Assembly: GCA_964057225.1 (NCBI GenBank)
Contig: OZ059900.1
Coordinates: 23,141,638-23,205,637 of the forward strand
DNA: 64,000 bases
DNA from: Auanema rhodensis
Taxonomy: Eukaryota > Nematoda > Chromadorea > Rhabditida > Rhabditidae
Direction: 5' to 3'
Shown: piece after piece, positions 12,642-26,308 of the stretch
How the letters are laid out: each line of letters starts with the position of its first letter
How positions within the stretch are numbered: position 1 is the first letter of the stretch
Notes under the pieces: model-generated
Databases searched by the model: none
The model's input: only the letters and a program-made list of their open reading frames with translations
What the model was told of the DNA's origin: nothing
Made by a program: the position numbers and the translations under genes

Positions 12642-14008
12642 ATAATAAAATATTTCTCATGGGAAATACTGTGTTTTTGTATTTTTCTAGTGTTCAGCAT
12701 GTAAAATGCTTCATTTTAGTATGTAACACGCTGAAATTCGTTGCATTTGACGACTCATATGAACAAAAATCGATTTAATCAATATTAGCCATAAGGGGCG
12801 TGCCCTCAGAATATGCTAATTTCCTTAATTTTCTAACCCCTGTTTTTTTGTCGTGAAAGTGGAACTAGACGTTGTACGAACAATTTTGAGCTAGGTTTCA
12901 TTGACATTGCATGAGTTTGAACTCATGAAATCGTAAGTCAAAACCTTGTTTACAGCGAAAATTCCAAAAACTGGTTTCCAGCATAATAAAATTTTTCTCA
13001 TGGGAAATACTGTGTTTTTGTATTTTTCTAGTGTTCAGCATGTAAAATGCTTCATTTTAGTATGTAACACGCTGAAATTCGTTGCATTTGACGACTCATA
13101 TGAACAAAAATCGATTTAATCAATATTAGCCATAAGTGGCGTGCCCTCAGAATATGCTAATTTCCTTAATTTTCTAACCCCTGTTTTTTTGTCGTGAAAG
13201 TGGAACTAGACGTTGTACGAACAATTTTGAGCTAGGTTTCATTAACATTGCATGAGTTTGAACTCATGAAATCGTAAGTCAAAACCTTGTTTACAGCGAA
13301 AATTCCAAAAACTGGTTTTCCAGCATAATAAAATATTTCTCATGGGAAATACTGTGTTTTTGTATTTTTCTAGTGTTCAGCATGTAAAATGCCTCATTTT
13401 AGTATGTAACACGCTGAAATTCGTTGCATTTGACGACTCATATGAACAAAAATCGATTTAATCAATATTAGCCATAAGGGGCGTGCCCTCAGAATATGCT
13501 AATTTCCTTAATTTTCTAACCCCTGTTTTTTTGTCGTGAAAGTGGAACTAGACGTTGTACAAACAATTTTGAGCTAGATTTCATTAACATTGCATGAGTT
13601 TGAACACATGAAATCGTAAGTCAAAACCTTGTTTACAGCGAAATTTCCAAAAACTGGTTTTCCAGCATAATAAAATATTTCTCATGGGAAATACTGTGTT
13701 TTTGTATTTTTCTAGTGTTCAGCATGTAAAATGCCTCATTTTAGTATGTAACACGCTGAAATTCGTTGCATTTGACGACTCATATGAACAAAAATCGATT
13801 TAATCAATATTAGCCATAAGGGGCGTGCCCTCAGAATATGCTAATTTCCTTAATTTTCTAACCCCTGTTTTTTTGTCGTGAAAGTGGAATTAGACGTTGT
13901 ACGAACAATTTTGAGCTAGGTTTCATTGACATTGCATGAGTTTGAACACATGAAATCGTAAGTCAAAACCTTGTTTGCAGCGAAATTTCCAAAAACTGGT
14001 TTTCCAGC
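11275..14008 (+). repeat. Four-monomer higher-order repeat, two copies (m34-m41)
   Basis: m34 to m37 (11275-12641) and m38 to m41 (12642-14008) are tandem copies of a 1367-bp four-monomer unit. CTAGATTTC at 12204 recurs at 13571, which confirms the 1367-bp offset. The second copy has a private AAAATTTTTCTC near 12990. The same four types occur as m26 to m29, so the four-monomer unit is nested in the eight-monomer one. m38 starts on a background like m30 and takes on the m34-type 3' marks. Confidence 0.85.
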
Positions 14009-14692
14009 ATAATAAAATATTTCTCATGGGAAATACTGTGTTTTTGTATTTTTCTAGTGTTCAGCATGTAAAATGCTTCATTTTAGTATGTAACACGCTG
14101 AAATTCGTTGCATTTGACGACTCATATGAACAAAAATCGATTTAATCAATATTAGCCATAAGGGGCGTGCCCTCAGAATATGCTAATTTCCTTAATTTTC
14201 TAACCCCTGTTTTTTTGTCGTGAAAGTGGAACTAGACGTTGTACGAACAATTTTGAGCTAGGTTTCATTGACATTGCATGAGTTTGAACACATGAAATCG
14301 TAAGTCAAAACCTTGTTTACAGCGAAATTTCCAAAAACTGGTTTTCCAGCATAATAAAATATTTCTCATGGGAAATACTGTGTTTTTGTATTTTTCTAGT
14401 GTTCAGCATGTAAAATGCTTCATTTTAGTATGTAACACGCTGAAATTCGTTGCATTTGACGACTCATATGAACAAAAATCGATTTAATCAATATTAGCCA
14501 TAAGGGGCGTGCCCTCAGAATATGCTAATTTCCTTAATTTTCTAACCCCTGTTTTTTTGTCGTGAAAGTGGAACTAGACGTTTTACAAACAATTTTGAGC
14601 TAGGTTTCATTGACATTGCATGAGTTTGAACACATGAAATCGTAAGTCAAAACCTTGTTTACAGCGAAATTTCCAAAAACTGGTTTTCCAGC
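14009..14692 (+). repeat. Two transitional monomers, m42-m43
   Basis: These two monomers lie between the four-monomer block and the next regional class and belong clearly to neither. m42 has TACGAAC with GAACACATG. m43 has a private GTTTTACAAAC near 14581 and is among the first in a long run of TACAAAC monomers. They are ordinary full-length satellite copies. Confidence 0.7.
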
Positions 14693-17083
14693 ATAATAAA
14701 ATATTTCTCATTTGAAATACTGTGTTTTTGTATTTTTCTAGTGTTCAACATGTAAAATGCTTCATTTTAGTATGTAACACGCTGAAATTCGTTGCATTTG
14801 ACGACTCATATGAACAAAAATCGATTTAATCAAAATTAGCCATAAGGGGCGTGCCCTCAGAATATGCTAATTTCCTTAATTTTCTAACCCCTGTTTTTTG
14901 TCGTGAAAGTGGAACTAGACGTTGTAGGAACAATTTTGAGCTAGGTTTCATTGACATTGCATGAGTTTGAACACATGAAATCGTAAGTCAAAACCTTGTT
15001 TACAGCGAAATTTCCAAAAACTGGTTTTCCAGCATAATAAAATATTTCTCATGGGAAAAACTGTGTTTTCGTATTTTTCTAGTGTTCAGCATGTAAAATG
15101 CTTCATTTTAGTATGTAACACGCTGAAATTCGTTGCATTTGACGACTCATATGAACAAAAATCGATTTAATCAATATTAGCCATAAGGGGCGTGCCCTCA
15201 GAATATGCTAATTTCCTTAATTTTCTAACCCCTGTTTTTTGTCGTGAAAGTGGAACTAGACGTTGTAGGAACAATTTTGAGCTAGGTTTCATTGACATTG
15301 CATGAGTTTGAACACATGAAATCGTAAGTCAAAACCTTGTTTACAGCGAAATTTCCAAAAACTGGTTTTCCAGCATAATAAAATATTTCTCATGGGAAAT
15401 ACTGTGTTTTTGTATTTTTCTAGTGTTCAGCATGTAAAATACTTCATTTGAGTATGTAACACGCTGAAATTCGTTGCATTTGACGACTCATATGAACAAA
15501 AATCGATTTAATCAATATTAGCCATAAGGGGCGTGCCCTCAGAATATGCTAATTTCCTAAATTTTCTAACCCCTGTTTTTTTGTCGTGAAAGTGGAACTA
15601 GACGTTGTAAGAACAATTTTGAGCTAGGTTTCATTGACATTGCATGAGTTTGAACACATGAAATCGTAAGTCAAACCTTGTTTACAGCGAAATTTCCAAA
15701 AACTGGTTTTCCAGCATAATAAAATATTTCTCATGGGAAATACTGTGTTTTTGTATTTTTCTAGTGTTCAGCATGTGAAATGCTTCATTTTAGTATGTAA
15801 CACGCTGAAATTCGTTGCATTTGACTACTCATATGAACAAAAATCGATTTAATCAATATTAGCCATAAGGGGCGTGCCCTCAGAATATGCTAATTTCCTT
15901 AATTTTCTAACCCCTGTTTTTTTGTCGTGAAAGTGGAACTAGACGTTGTACAAACAATTTTGAGCTAGGTTTCATTGACATTGCATGAGTTTGAACACAT
16001 GAAATCGTAAGTCAAAACCTCGTTTACAGCGAAAATTCCAAAAACTGGTTTTCCAGCATAATAAAATATTTCTCATGAGAAATACTGTGTTTTTGTATTT
16101 TTCTAGTGTTCAGCATGTAAAATGCTTCATTTTAGTATGTAACACGCTGAAATTCGTTGCATTTGACGACTCATATGAACAAAAATCGTTTAAATCAATA
16201 TTAGCCATAAGGGGCGTGCCCTCAGAATATGCTAATTTCCTTAATTTTCTAACCCCTGTTTTTTTGTCGTGAAAGTGGAACTAGACGTTGTACAAACAAT
16301 TTTGAGCTAGGTTTCATTGACATTGCATGAGTTTGAACACATGAAATCGTAAGTCAAATCCTTGTTTACAGCGAAATTTCCAAAAACTGGTTTTCCAGCA
16401 TAATAAAATATTTCTCATGAGAAATACTGTGTTTTTGTATTTTTCTAGTGTTCAGCATGTAAAATGCTTCATTTTAGTATGTAACACGCTGAAATTCGTT
16501 GCATTTGACGACTCATATGAACAAAAATCGTTTAAATCAATATTAGCCATAAGGGGCGTGCCCTCAGAATATGCTAATTTCCTTAATTTTCTAACCCCTG
16601 TTTTTTTGTCGTGAAAGTGGAACTAGACGTTGTACAAACAATTTTGAGCTAGGTTTCATTGACATTGCATGAGTTTGAACACATGAAATCGTAAGTCAAA
16701 TCCTTGTTTACAGCGAAATTTCCAAAAACTGGTTTTCCAGCATAATAAAATATTTCTCATGGGAAATACTGTGTTTTTGTATTTTTCTAGTGTTCAGCAT
16801 GTGAAATGCTTCATTTTAGTATGTAACACGCTGAAATTCGTTGCATTTGACGACTCATATGAACAAAAATCGTTTAAATCAATATTAGCCATAAGGGGCG
16901 TGCCCTCAGAATATGCTAATTTCCTTAATTTTCTAACCCCTGTTTTTTTGTCGTGAAAGTGGAACTAGACGTTGTACAAACAATTTTGAGCTAGGTTTCA
17001 TTGACATTGCATGAGTTTGAACACATGAAATCGTAAGTCAAAACCTTGTTTACAGCGAAATTTCCAAAAACTGTTTTTCCAGC
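14693..17083 (+). repeat. Seven-monomer series, m44-m50
   Basis: Ordered marks: m44 CAAAATTAG with the 6T tract, plus a private CATTTGAAAT near 14708 and GTTCAACATG; m45 AAAAACTGTGTTTTCG; m46 CATTTGAG, GTAAGAAC and short CAAACC; m47 GTGAAATGC with GACTACTC and CCTCG; m48 and m49 class R (ATGAGAAAT, CGTTTAAATC); m50 class G (GTGAAATGC, CGTTTAAATC, CTGTTTTTCC tail). The CAAAATTAG mark returns at about 17222 (m51) about seven monomers later, followed by the m45 and m46 types. Confidence 0.8.
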
Positions 17084-17424
17084 ATAATAAAATATTTCTC
17101 ATGGGAAATACTGTGTTTTTGTACTTTTCTAGTGTTCAGCATGTAAAATGCTTCATTTTAGTATGTAACACGCTGAAATTCGTTGCATTTGACGACTCAT
17201 ATGAACAAAAATCGATTTAATCAAAATTAGCCATAAGGGGCGTGCCCTCAGAATATGCTAATTTCCTTAATTTTCTAACCCCTGTTTTTTGTCGTGAAAG
17301 TGGAACTAGACGTTGTAGGAACAATTTTGAGCTAGGTTTCATTGACATTGCATGAGTTTGAACACATGAAATCGTAAGTCAAAACCTTGTTTACAGCGAA
17401 ATTTCCAAAAACTGGTTTTCCAGC
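17084..17424 (+). other. Chimeric junction monomer m51 (T-class 5' end, m44-class 3' end)
   Basis: The 5' part carries GTACTTTTCT (variant base 17124), the mark of T-class monomers that normally follow a G-class monomer, as here. The remainder has GACGACTC (17191) rather than the T-class GACTACTC, then CAAAATTAG, the 6T tract and TAGGAAC, all m44 marks. The switch therefore lies between about 17124 and 17194. This fits unequal crossover or conversion between a T-class and an m44-class monomer, which restarts the m44-m46 series. Confidence 0.7.
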
Positions 17425-19129
17425 ATAATAAAATATTTCTCATGGGAAAAACTGTGTTTTCGTATTTTTCTAGTGTTCCGCATGTAAAATGCTTCATTTT
17501 AGTATGTAACACGCTGAAATTCGTTGCATTTGACGACTCATATGAACAAAAATCGATTTAATCAATATTAGCCATAAGGGGCGTGCCCTCAGAATATGCT
17601 AATTTCCTTAATTTTCTAACCCCTGTTTTTTGTCGTGAAAGTGGAACTAGACGTTGTAGGAACAATTTTGAGCTAGGTTTCATTGACATTGCATGAGTTT
17701 GAACACATGAAATCGTAAGTCAAAACCTTGTTTACAGCGAAATTTCCAAAAACTGGTTTTCCAGCATAATAAAATATTTCTCATGGGAAATACTGTGTTT
17801 TTGTATTTTTCTAGTGTTCAGCATGTAAAATACTTCATTTGAGTATGTAACACGCTGAAATTCGTTGCATTTGACGACTCATATGAACAAAAATCGATTT
17901 AATCAATATTAGCCATAAGGGGCGTGCCCTCAGAATATGCTAATTTCCTAAATTTTCTAACCCCTGTTTTTTTGTCGTGAAAGTGGAACTAGACGTTGTA
18001 AGAACAATTTTGAGCTAGGTTTCATTGACATTGCATGAGTTTGAACACATGAAATCGTAAGTCAAACCTTGTTTACAGCGAAATTTCCAAAAACTGGTTT
18101 TCCAGCATAATAAAATATTTCTCATGGGAAATACTGTGTTTTTGTATTTTTCTAGTGTTCAGCATGTAAAATGCTTCATTTTAGTATGTAACACGCTGAA
18201 ATTCGTTGCATTTGACGACTCATATGAACAAAAATCGATTTAATCAAAATTAGCCATAAGGGGCGTGCCCTCAGAATATGCTAATTTCCTTAATTTTCTA
18301 ACCCCTGTTTTTTGTCGTGAAAGTGGAACTAGACGTTGTAGGAACAATTTTGAGCTAGGTTTCATTGACATTGCATGAGTTTGAACACATGAAATCGTAA
18401 GTCAAAACCTTGTTTACAGCGAAATTTCCAAAAACTGGTTTTCCAGCATAATAAAATATTTCTCATGGGAAAAACTGTGTTTTCGTATTTTTCTAGTGTT
18501 CAGCATGTAAAATGCTTCATTTTAGTATGTAACACGCTGAAATTCGTTGCATTTGACGACTCATATGAACAAAAATCGATTTAATCAATATTAGCCATAA
18601 GGGGCGTGCCCTCAGAATATGCTAATTTCCTTAATTTTCTAACCCCTGATTTTTGTCGTGAAAGTGGAACTAGACGTTGTAGGAACAATTTTGAGCTAGG
18701 TTTCATTGACATTGCATGAGTTTGAACACATGAAATCGTAAGTCAAAACCTTGTTTACAGCGAAATTTCCAAAAACTGGTTTTCCAGCATAATAAAATAT
18801 TTCTCATGGGAAATACTGTGTTTTTGTATTTTTCTAGTGTTCAGCATGTAAAATACTTCATTTGAGTATGTAACACGCTGAAATTCGTTGCATTTGACGA
18901 CTCATATGAACAAAAATCGATTTAATCAATATTAGCCATAAGGGGCGTGCCCTCAGAATATGCTAATTTCCTAAATTTTCTAACCCCTGTTTTTTTGTCG
19001 TGAAAGTGGAACTAGACGTTGTAAGAACAATTTTGAGCTAGGTTTCATTGACATTGCATGAGTTTGAACACATGAAATCGTAAGTCAAACCTTGTTTACA
19101 GCGAAATTTCCAAAAACTGGTTTTCCAGC
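17084..19129 (+). repeat. Three-monomer repeat, two copies (m51-m56)
   Basis: The trio CAAAATTAG / AAAAACTGTGTTTTCG / CATTTGAG-GTAAGAAC occurs as m51 to m53 and again as m54 to m56, with a period near 1020 bp (CAAAATTAG near 17222 and 18242). The shorter period reflects 1-bp deletions in the 6T tracts and CAAACC. Private changes are GTTCCGC in m52 (about 17475) and CCTGATTTTTG in m55 (about 18648). The trio also forms the start of the seven-monomer series at 14693. Confidence 0.8.
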
Positions 19130-19434
19130 ATAATAAAATATTTCTCATGGGAAATACTGTGTTTTTGTATTTTTCTAGTGTTCAGCATGTGAAATGCTTC
19201 ATTTTAGTATGTAACACGCTGAAATTCGTTGCATTTGACTACTCATATGAACAAAAATCGATTTAATCAATATTAGCCATAAGGGGCGTGCCCTCAGAAT
19301 ATGCTAATTTCCTTAATTTTCTAACCCCTGTTTTTTTGTCGTGAAAGTGGAACTAGACGTTGTACAAACAATTTTGAGCTAGGTTTCATTGACATTGCAT
19401 GAGTTTGAACACATGAAATCGTAAGTCAAAACCT

Positions 19435-22400
19435 CGTTTACAGCGAAAATTCCAAAAACTGGTTTTCCAGCATAATAAAATATTTCTCATGAGAAATACT
19501 GTGTTTTTGTATTTTTCTAGTGTTCAGCATGTAAAATGCTTCATTTTAGTATGTAACACGCTGAAATTCGTTGCATTTGACGACTCATATGAACAAAAAT
19601 CGTTTAAATCAATATTAGCCATAAGGGGCGTGCCCTCAGAATATGCTAATTTCCTTAATTTTCTAACCCCTGTTTTTTTGTCGTGAAAGTGGAACTAGAC
19701 GTTGTACAAACAATTTTGAGCTAGGTTTCATTGACATTGCATGAGTTTGAACACATGAAATCGTAAGTCAAATCCTTGTTTACAGCGAAATTTCCAAAAA
19801 CTGGTTTTCCAGCATAATAAAATATTTCTCATGGGAAATACTGTGTTTTTGTATTTTTCTAGTGTTCAGCATGTGAAATGCTTCATTTTAGTATGTAACA
19901 CGCTGAAATTCGTTGCATTTGACGACTCATATGAACAAAAATCGTTTAAATCAATATTAGCCATAAGGGGCGTGCCCTCAGAATATGCTAATTTCCTTAA
20001 TTTTCTAACCCCTGTTTTTTTGTCGTGAAAGTGGAACTAGACGTTGTACAAACAATTTTGAGCTAGGTTTCATTGACATTGCATGAGTTTGAACACATGA
20101 AATCGTAAGTCAAAACCTTGTTTACAGCGAAATTTCCAAAAACTGTTTTTCAAGCATAATAAAATATTTCTCATGGGAAATACTGTGTTTTTGTACTTTT
20201 CTAGTGTTCAGCATGTAAAATGCTTCATTTTAGTATGTAACACGCTGAAATTCGTTGCATTTGACTACTCATATGAACAAAAATCGATTTAATCAATATT
20301 AGCCATAAGGGGCGTGCCCTCAGAATATGCTAATTTCCTTAATTTTCTAACCCCTGTTTTTTTGTCGTGAAAGTGGAACTAGACGTTGTACAAACAATTT
20401 TGAGCTAGGTTTCATTGACATTGCATGAGTTTGAACACATGAAATCGTAAGTCAAAACCTCGTTTACAGCGAAAATTCCAAAAACTGGTTTTCCAGCATA
20501 ATAAAATATTTCTCATGAGAAATACTGTGTTTTTGTATTTTTCTAGTGTTCAGCATGTAAAATGCTTCATTTTAGTATGTAACACGCTGAAATTCGTTGC
20601 ATTTGACGACTCATATGAACAAAAATCGTTTAAATCAATATTAGCCATAAGGGGCGTGCCCTCAGAATATGCTAATTTCCTTAATTTTCTAACCCCTGTT
20701 TTTTTGTCGTGAAAGTGGAACTAGACGTTGTACAAACAATTTTGAGCTAGGTTTCATTGACATTGCATGAGTTTGAACACATGAAATCGTAAGTCAAAAC
20801 CTTGTTTACAGCGAAATTTCCAAAAACTGGTTTTCCAGCATAATAAAATATTTCTCATGGGAAAAACTGTGTTTTCGTATTTTTCTAGTGTTCAGCATGT
20901 AAAATGCTTCATTTTAGTATGTAACACGCTGAAATTCGTTGCATTTGACGACTCATATGAACAAAAATCGATTTAATCAATATTAGCCATAAGGGGCGTG
21001 CCCTCAGAATATGCTAATTTCCTTAATTTTCTAACCCCTGTTTTTTGTCGTGAAAGTGGAACTAGACGTTGTAGGAACAATTTTGAGCTAGGTTTCATTG
21101 ACATTGCATGAGTTTGAACACATGAAATCGTAAGTCAAAACCTTGTTTACAGCGAAATTTCCAAAAACTGGTTTTCCAGCATAATAAAATATTTCTCATG
21201 GGAAATACTGTGTTTTTGTATTTTTCTAGTGTTCAGCATGTGAAATGCTTCATTTTAGTATGTAACACGCTGAAATTCGTTGCATTTGACTACTCATATG
21301 AACAAAAATCGATTTAATCAATATTAGCCATAAGGGGCGTGCCCTCAGAATATGCTAATTTCCTTAATTTTCTAACCCCTGTTTTTTTTTCGTGAAAGTG
21401 GAACTAGACGTTGTACAAACAATTTTGAGCTAGGTTTCATTGACATTGCATGAGTTTGAACACATGAAATCGTAAGTCAAAACCTCGTTTACAGCGAAAA
21501 TTCCAAAAACTGGTTTTCCAGCATAATAAAATATTTCTCATGAGAAATACTGTGTTTTTGTATTTTTCTAGTGTTCAGCATGTAAAATGCTTCATTTTAG
21601 TATGTAACACGCTGAAATTCGTTGCATTTGACGACTCATATGAACAAAAATCGTTTAAATCAATATTAGCCATAAGGGGCGTGCCCTCAGAATATGCTAA
21701 TTTCCTTAATTTTCTAACCCCTGTTTTTTTGTCGTGAAAGTGGAACTAGACGTTGTACAAACAATTTTGAGCTAGGTTTCATTGACATTGCATGAGTTTG
21801 AACACATGAAATCGTAAGTCAAATCCTTGTTTACAGCGAAATTTCCAAAAACTGGTTTTCCAGCATAATAAAATATTTCTCATGGGAAATACTGTGTTTT
21901 TGTATTTTTCTAGTGTTCAGCATGTGAAATGCTTCATTTTAGTATGTAACACGCTGAAATTCGTTGCATTTGACGACTCATATGAACAAAAATCGTTTAA
22001 ATCAATATTAGCCATAAGGGGCGTGCCCTCAGAATATGCTAATTTCCTTAATTTTCTAACCCCTGTTTTTTTGTCGTGAAAGTGGAACTAGACGTTGTAC
22101 AAACAATTTTGAGCTAGGTTTCATTGACATTGCATGAGTTTGAACACATGAAATCGTAAGTCAAAACCTTGTTTACAGCGAAATTTCCAAAAACTGTTTT
22201 TCCAGCATAATAAAATATTTCTCATGGGAAATACTGTGTTTTTGTACTTTTCTAGTGTTCAGCATGTAAAATGCTTCATTTTAGTATGTAACACGCTGAA
22301 ATTCGTTGCATTTGACTACTCATATGAACAAAAATCGATTTAATCAATATTAGCCATAAGGGGCGTGCCCTCAGAATATGCTAATTTCCTTAATTTTCTA

Positions 22401-25400
22401 ACCCCTGTTTTTTTGTCGTGAAAGTGGAACTAGACGTTGTACAAACAATTTTGAGCTAGGTTTCATTGACATTGCATGAGTTTGAACACATGAAATCGTA
22501 AGTCAAAACCTCGTTTACAGCGAAAATTCCAAAAACTGGTTTTCCAGCATAATAAAATATTTCTCATGAGAAATACTGTGTTTTTGTATTTTTCTAGTGT
22601 TCAGCATGTAAAATGCTTCATTTTAGTATGTAACACGCTGAAATTCGTTGCATTTGACGACTCATATGAACAAAAATCGTTTAAATCAATATTAGCCATA
22701 AGGGGCGTGCCCTCAGAATATGCTAATTTCCTTAATTTTCTAACCCCTGTTTTTTTGTCGTGAAAGTGGAACTAGACGTTGTACAAACAATTTTGAGCTA
22801 GGTTTCATTGACATTGCATGAGTTTGAACACATGAAATCGTAAGTCAAAACCTTGTTTACAGCGAAATTTCCAAAAACTGGTTTTCCAGCATAATAAAAT
22901 ATTTCTCATGGGAAATACTGTGTTTTTGTATTTTTCTAGTGTTCAGCATGTGAAATGCTTCATTTTAGTATGTAACACGCTGAAATTCGTTGCATTTGAC
23001 GACTCATATGAACAAAAATCGTTTAAATCAATATTAGCCATAAGGGGCGTGCCCTCAGAATATGCTAATTTCCTTAATTTTCTAACCCCTGTTTTTTTGT
23101 CGTGAAAGTGGAACTAGACGTTGTACAAACAATTTTGAGCTAGGTTTCATTGACATTGCATGAGTTTGAACACATGAAATCGTAAGTCAAAACCTTGTTT
23201 ACAGCGAAATTTCCAAAAACTGTTTTTCCAGCATAATAAAATATTTCTCATGGGAAATACTGTGTTTTTGTACTTTTCTAGTGTTCAGCATGTAAAATGC
23301 TTCATTTTAGTATGTAACACGCTGAAATTCGTTGCATTTGACTACTCATATGAACAAAAATCGATTTAATCAATATTAGCCATAAGGGGCGTGCCCTCAG
23401 AATATGCTAATTTCCTTAATTTTCTAACCCCTGTTTTTTTGTCGTGAAAGTGGAACTAGACGTTGTACAAACAATTTTGAGCTAGGTTTCATTGACATTG
23501 CATGAGTTTGAACACATGAAATCGTAAGTCAAAACCTCGTTTACAGCGAAAATTCCAAAAACTGGTTTTCCAGCATAATAAAATATTTCTCATGAGAAAT
23601 ACTGTGTTTTTGTATTTTTCTAGTGTTCAGCATGTAAAATGCTTCATTTTAGTATGTAACACGCTGAAATTCGTTGCATTTGACGACTCATATGAACAAA
23701 AATCGTTTAAATCAATATTAGCCATAAGGGGCGTGCCCTCAGAATATGCTAATTTCCTTAATTTTCTAACCCCTGTTTTTTTGTCGTGAAAGTGGAACTA
23801 GACGTTGTACAAACAATTTTGAGCTAGGTTTCATTGACATTGCATGAGTTTGAACACATGAAATCGTAAGTCAAAACCTTGTTTACAGCGAAATTTCCAA
23901 AAACTGGTTTTCCAGCATAATAAAATATTTCTCATGGGAAATACTGTGTTTTTGTATTTTTCTAGTGTTCAGCATGTGAAATGCTTCATTTAAGTATGTA
24001 ACACGCTGAAATTCGTTGCATTTGACGACTCATATGAACAAAAATCGTTTAAATCAATATTAGCCATAAGGGGCGTGCCCTCAGAATATGCTAATTTCCT
24101 TAATTTTCTAACCCCTGTTTTTTTGTCGTGAAAGTGGAACTAGACGTTGTACAAACAATTTTGAGCTAGGTTTCATTGACATTGCATGAGTTTGAACACA
24201 TGAAATCGTAAGTCAAAACCTTGTTTACAGCGAAATTTCCAAAAACTGTTTTTCCAGCATAATAAAATATTTCTCATGGGAAATACTGTGTTTTTGTACT
24301 TTTCTAGTGTTCAGCATGTAAAATGGTTCATTTTAGTATGTAACACGCTGAAATTCGTTGCATTTGACTACTCATATGAACAAAAATCGATTTAATCAAT
24401 ATTAGCCATAAGGGGCGTGCCCTCAGAATATGCTAATTTCCTTAATTTTCTAACCCCTGTTTTTTTGTCGTGAAAGTGGAACTAAACGTTGTACAAACAA
24501 TTTTGAGCTAGGTTTCATTGACATTGCATGAGTTTGAACACATGAAATCGTAAGTCAAAACCTTGTTTACAGCGAAATTTCCAAAAACTGGTTTTCCAGC
24601 ATAATAAAATATTTCTCATGGGAAATACTGTGTTTTTGTATTTTTCTAGTGTTCAGCATGTAAAATACTTCATTTAAGTATGTAACACGCTGAAATTCGT
24701 TGCATTTGACGACTCATATGAACAAAAATCGATTTAATCAATATTAGCCATAAGGGGCGTGCCCTCAGAATATGCTAATTTCCTAAATTTTCTAACCCCT
24801 GTTTTTTTGTCGTGAAAGTGGAACTAGACGTTGTACAAACAATTTTGAGCTAGGTTTCATTGACATTGCATGAGTTTGAACACATGAAATCGTAAGTCAA
24901 AACCTTGTTTACAGCGAAATTTCCAAAAACTGGTTTTCCAGCATAATAAAATATTTCTCATGAGAAATACTGTGTTTTTGTATTTTTCTAGTGTTCAGCA
25001 TGTAAAATGCTTCATTTTAGTATGTAACACGCTGAAATTCGTTGCATTTGACGACTCATATGAACAAAAATCGATTTAATCAATATTAGCCATAAGGGGC
25101 GTGCCCTCAGAATATGCTAATTTCCTTAATTTTCTAACCCCTGTTTTTTGTCGTGAAAGTGGAACTAAACGTTGTAGGAACAATTTTGAGCTAGGTTTCA
25201 TTGACATTGCATGAGTTTGAACACATGAAATCGTAAGTCAAAACCTTGTTTACAGCGAAATTTCCAAAAACTGGTTTTCCAGCATAATAAAATATTTCTC
25301 ATGGGAAATACTGTGTTTTTGTGTTTTTCTAGTGTTCAGCATGTAAAATGCTTCATTTTGGTATGTAACACACTGAAATTCGTTGCATTTGACGACTCAT

Positions 25401-26271
25401 ATGAACAAAAATCGATTTAATCAATATTAGCCATAAGGGGCGTGCCCTCAGAATATGCTAATTTCCTTAATTTTCTAACCCCTGTTTTTTTGTCGTGAAA
25501 GTGGAACTAGACGTTGTACAAACAATTTTGAGCTAGGTTTCATTGACATTGCATGAGTTTGAACACATGAAATCGTAAGTCAAAACCTTGTTTACAGCGA
25601 AATTTCCAAAAACTGGTTTTCCAGCATAATAAAATATTTCTCATGAGAAATACTGTGTTTTTGTATTTTTCTAGTGTTCAGCATGTAAAATACTTCATTT
25701 TAGTATGTAACACGCTGAAATTCGTTGCATTTGACGACTCATATGAACAAAAATCGATTTAATCAATATTAGCCATAAGGGGCGTGCCCTCAGAATATGC
25801 TAATTTCCTTAATTTTCTAACCCCTGTTTTTTGTCGTGAAAGTGGAACTAGACGTTGTAGGAACAATTTTGAGCTAGGTTTCATTGACATTGCAAGAGTT
25901 TGAACACATGAAATCGTAAGTCAAAACCTTGTTTACAGCGAAATTTCCAAAAACTGGTTTTCCAGCATAATAAAATATTTCTCATGGGAAAAACTGTGTT
26001 TTTGTATTTTTCTAGTGTTCAGCATGTAAAATGCTTCATTTTAGTATGTAACACGCTGAAATTCGTTGCATTTGACGACTCATATGAACAAAAATCGATT
26101 TAATCAATATTAGCCATAAGGGGCGTGCCCTCAGAATATGCTAATTTCCTTAATTTTCTAACCCCTGTTTTTTTGTCGTGAAAGTGGAACTAGACGTTGT
26201 ACAAACAATTTTGAGCTAGGTTTCATTGACATTGCATGAGTTTGAACACATGAAATCGTAAGTCAAAACCT
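19435..26271 (+). repeat. 20-monomer, 6837-bp higher-order repeat, copy A
   Basis: Copy A covers m58 to m77 and is followed directly by copy B at an offset of 6837 bp. Rare marks shared with B: TTTTTCAAGCAT (20150 and 26987), an extended T run ending TTTTCGTG (about 21381 and 28218), AAATGGTTC (24324 and 31161), ACTAAACG (about 24484 and 31321), TGTGTTTTTC with TTGGTATG (about 25322 and 32159), and GCAAGAGTT (25893 and 32730). I saw no difference at the sites I compared, but did not align every base. The left edge lies between about 19252, where A and the sequence before B still differ, and 19434, so the start given is approximate. Inside, the order is R G T R, m62, m63, R G T R G T R G' T' and five further types. 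Confidence 0.9.
21523..24599 (+). repeat. Three-monomer R-G-T repeats inside copy A
   Basis: Class R (ATGAGAAAT, CGTTTAAATC), class G (GTGAAATGC, CGTTTAAATC, CTGTTTTTCC tail) and class T (GTACTTTTCT, GACTACTC, ATCGATTTAATC) alternate as R G T R G T R G' T' with a 1026-bp period (R at 21523, 22549 and 23575). The last trio is a variant: G' has CATTTAAG and T' has AAATGGTTC with ACTAAACG. The same arrangement recurs in copy B from 28360 to about 31436. Confidence 0.85.
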
Positions 26272-26308
26272 CGTTTACAGCGAAAATTCCAAAAACTGGT
26301 TTTCCAGC
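25967..26308 (+). other. Chimeric junction monomer m77 between copies A and B
   Basis: The 5' part matches m97, the last monomer of copy B (AAAAACTG, GACGACTC with G at 26077). The 3' part matches m57, the monomer before copy A (GAACACATGA with C at 26249, then CCTCGTTTACAGCGAAAATTCC). m97 instead has GAACATATGA with T at 33086. The switch lies between 26077 and 26249. This is the structure expected if copy B arose by unequal crossover between an m57-like and an m97-like monomer, duplicating the 20-monomer block between them. Confidence 0.75.

Noticed and set aside
14693-15033. m44 with several private changes (CATTTGAAAT, GTTCAACATG) as a possible array edge or different element
   Set aside because: It is full length, in register with its neighbours and keeps all class marks. 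It is only a somewhat diverged monomer.
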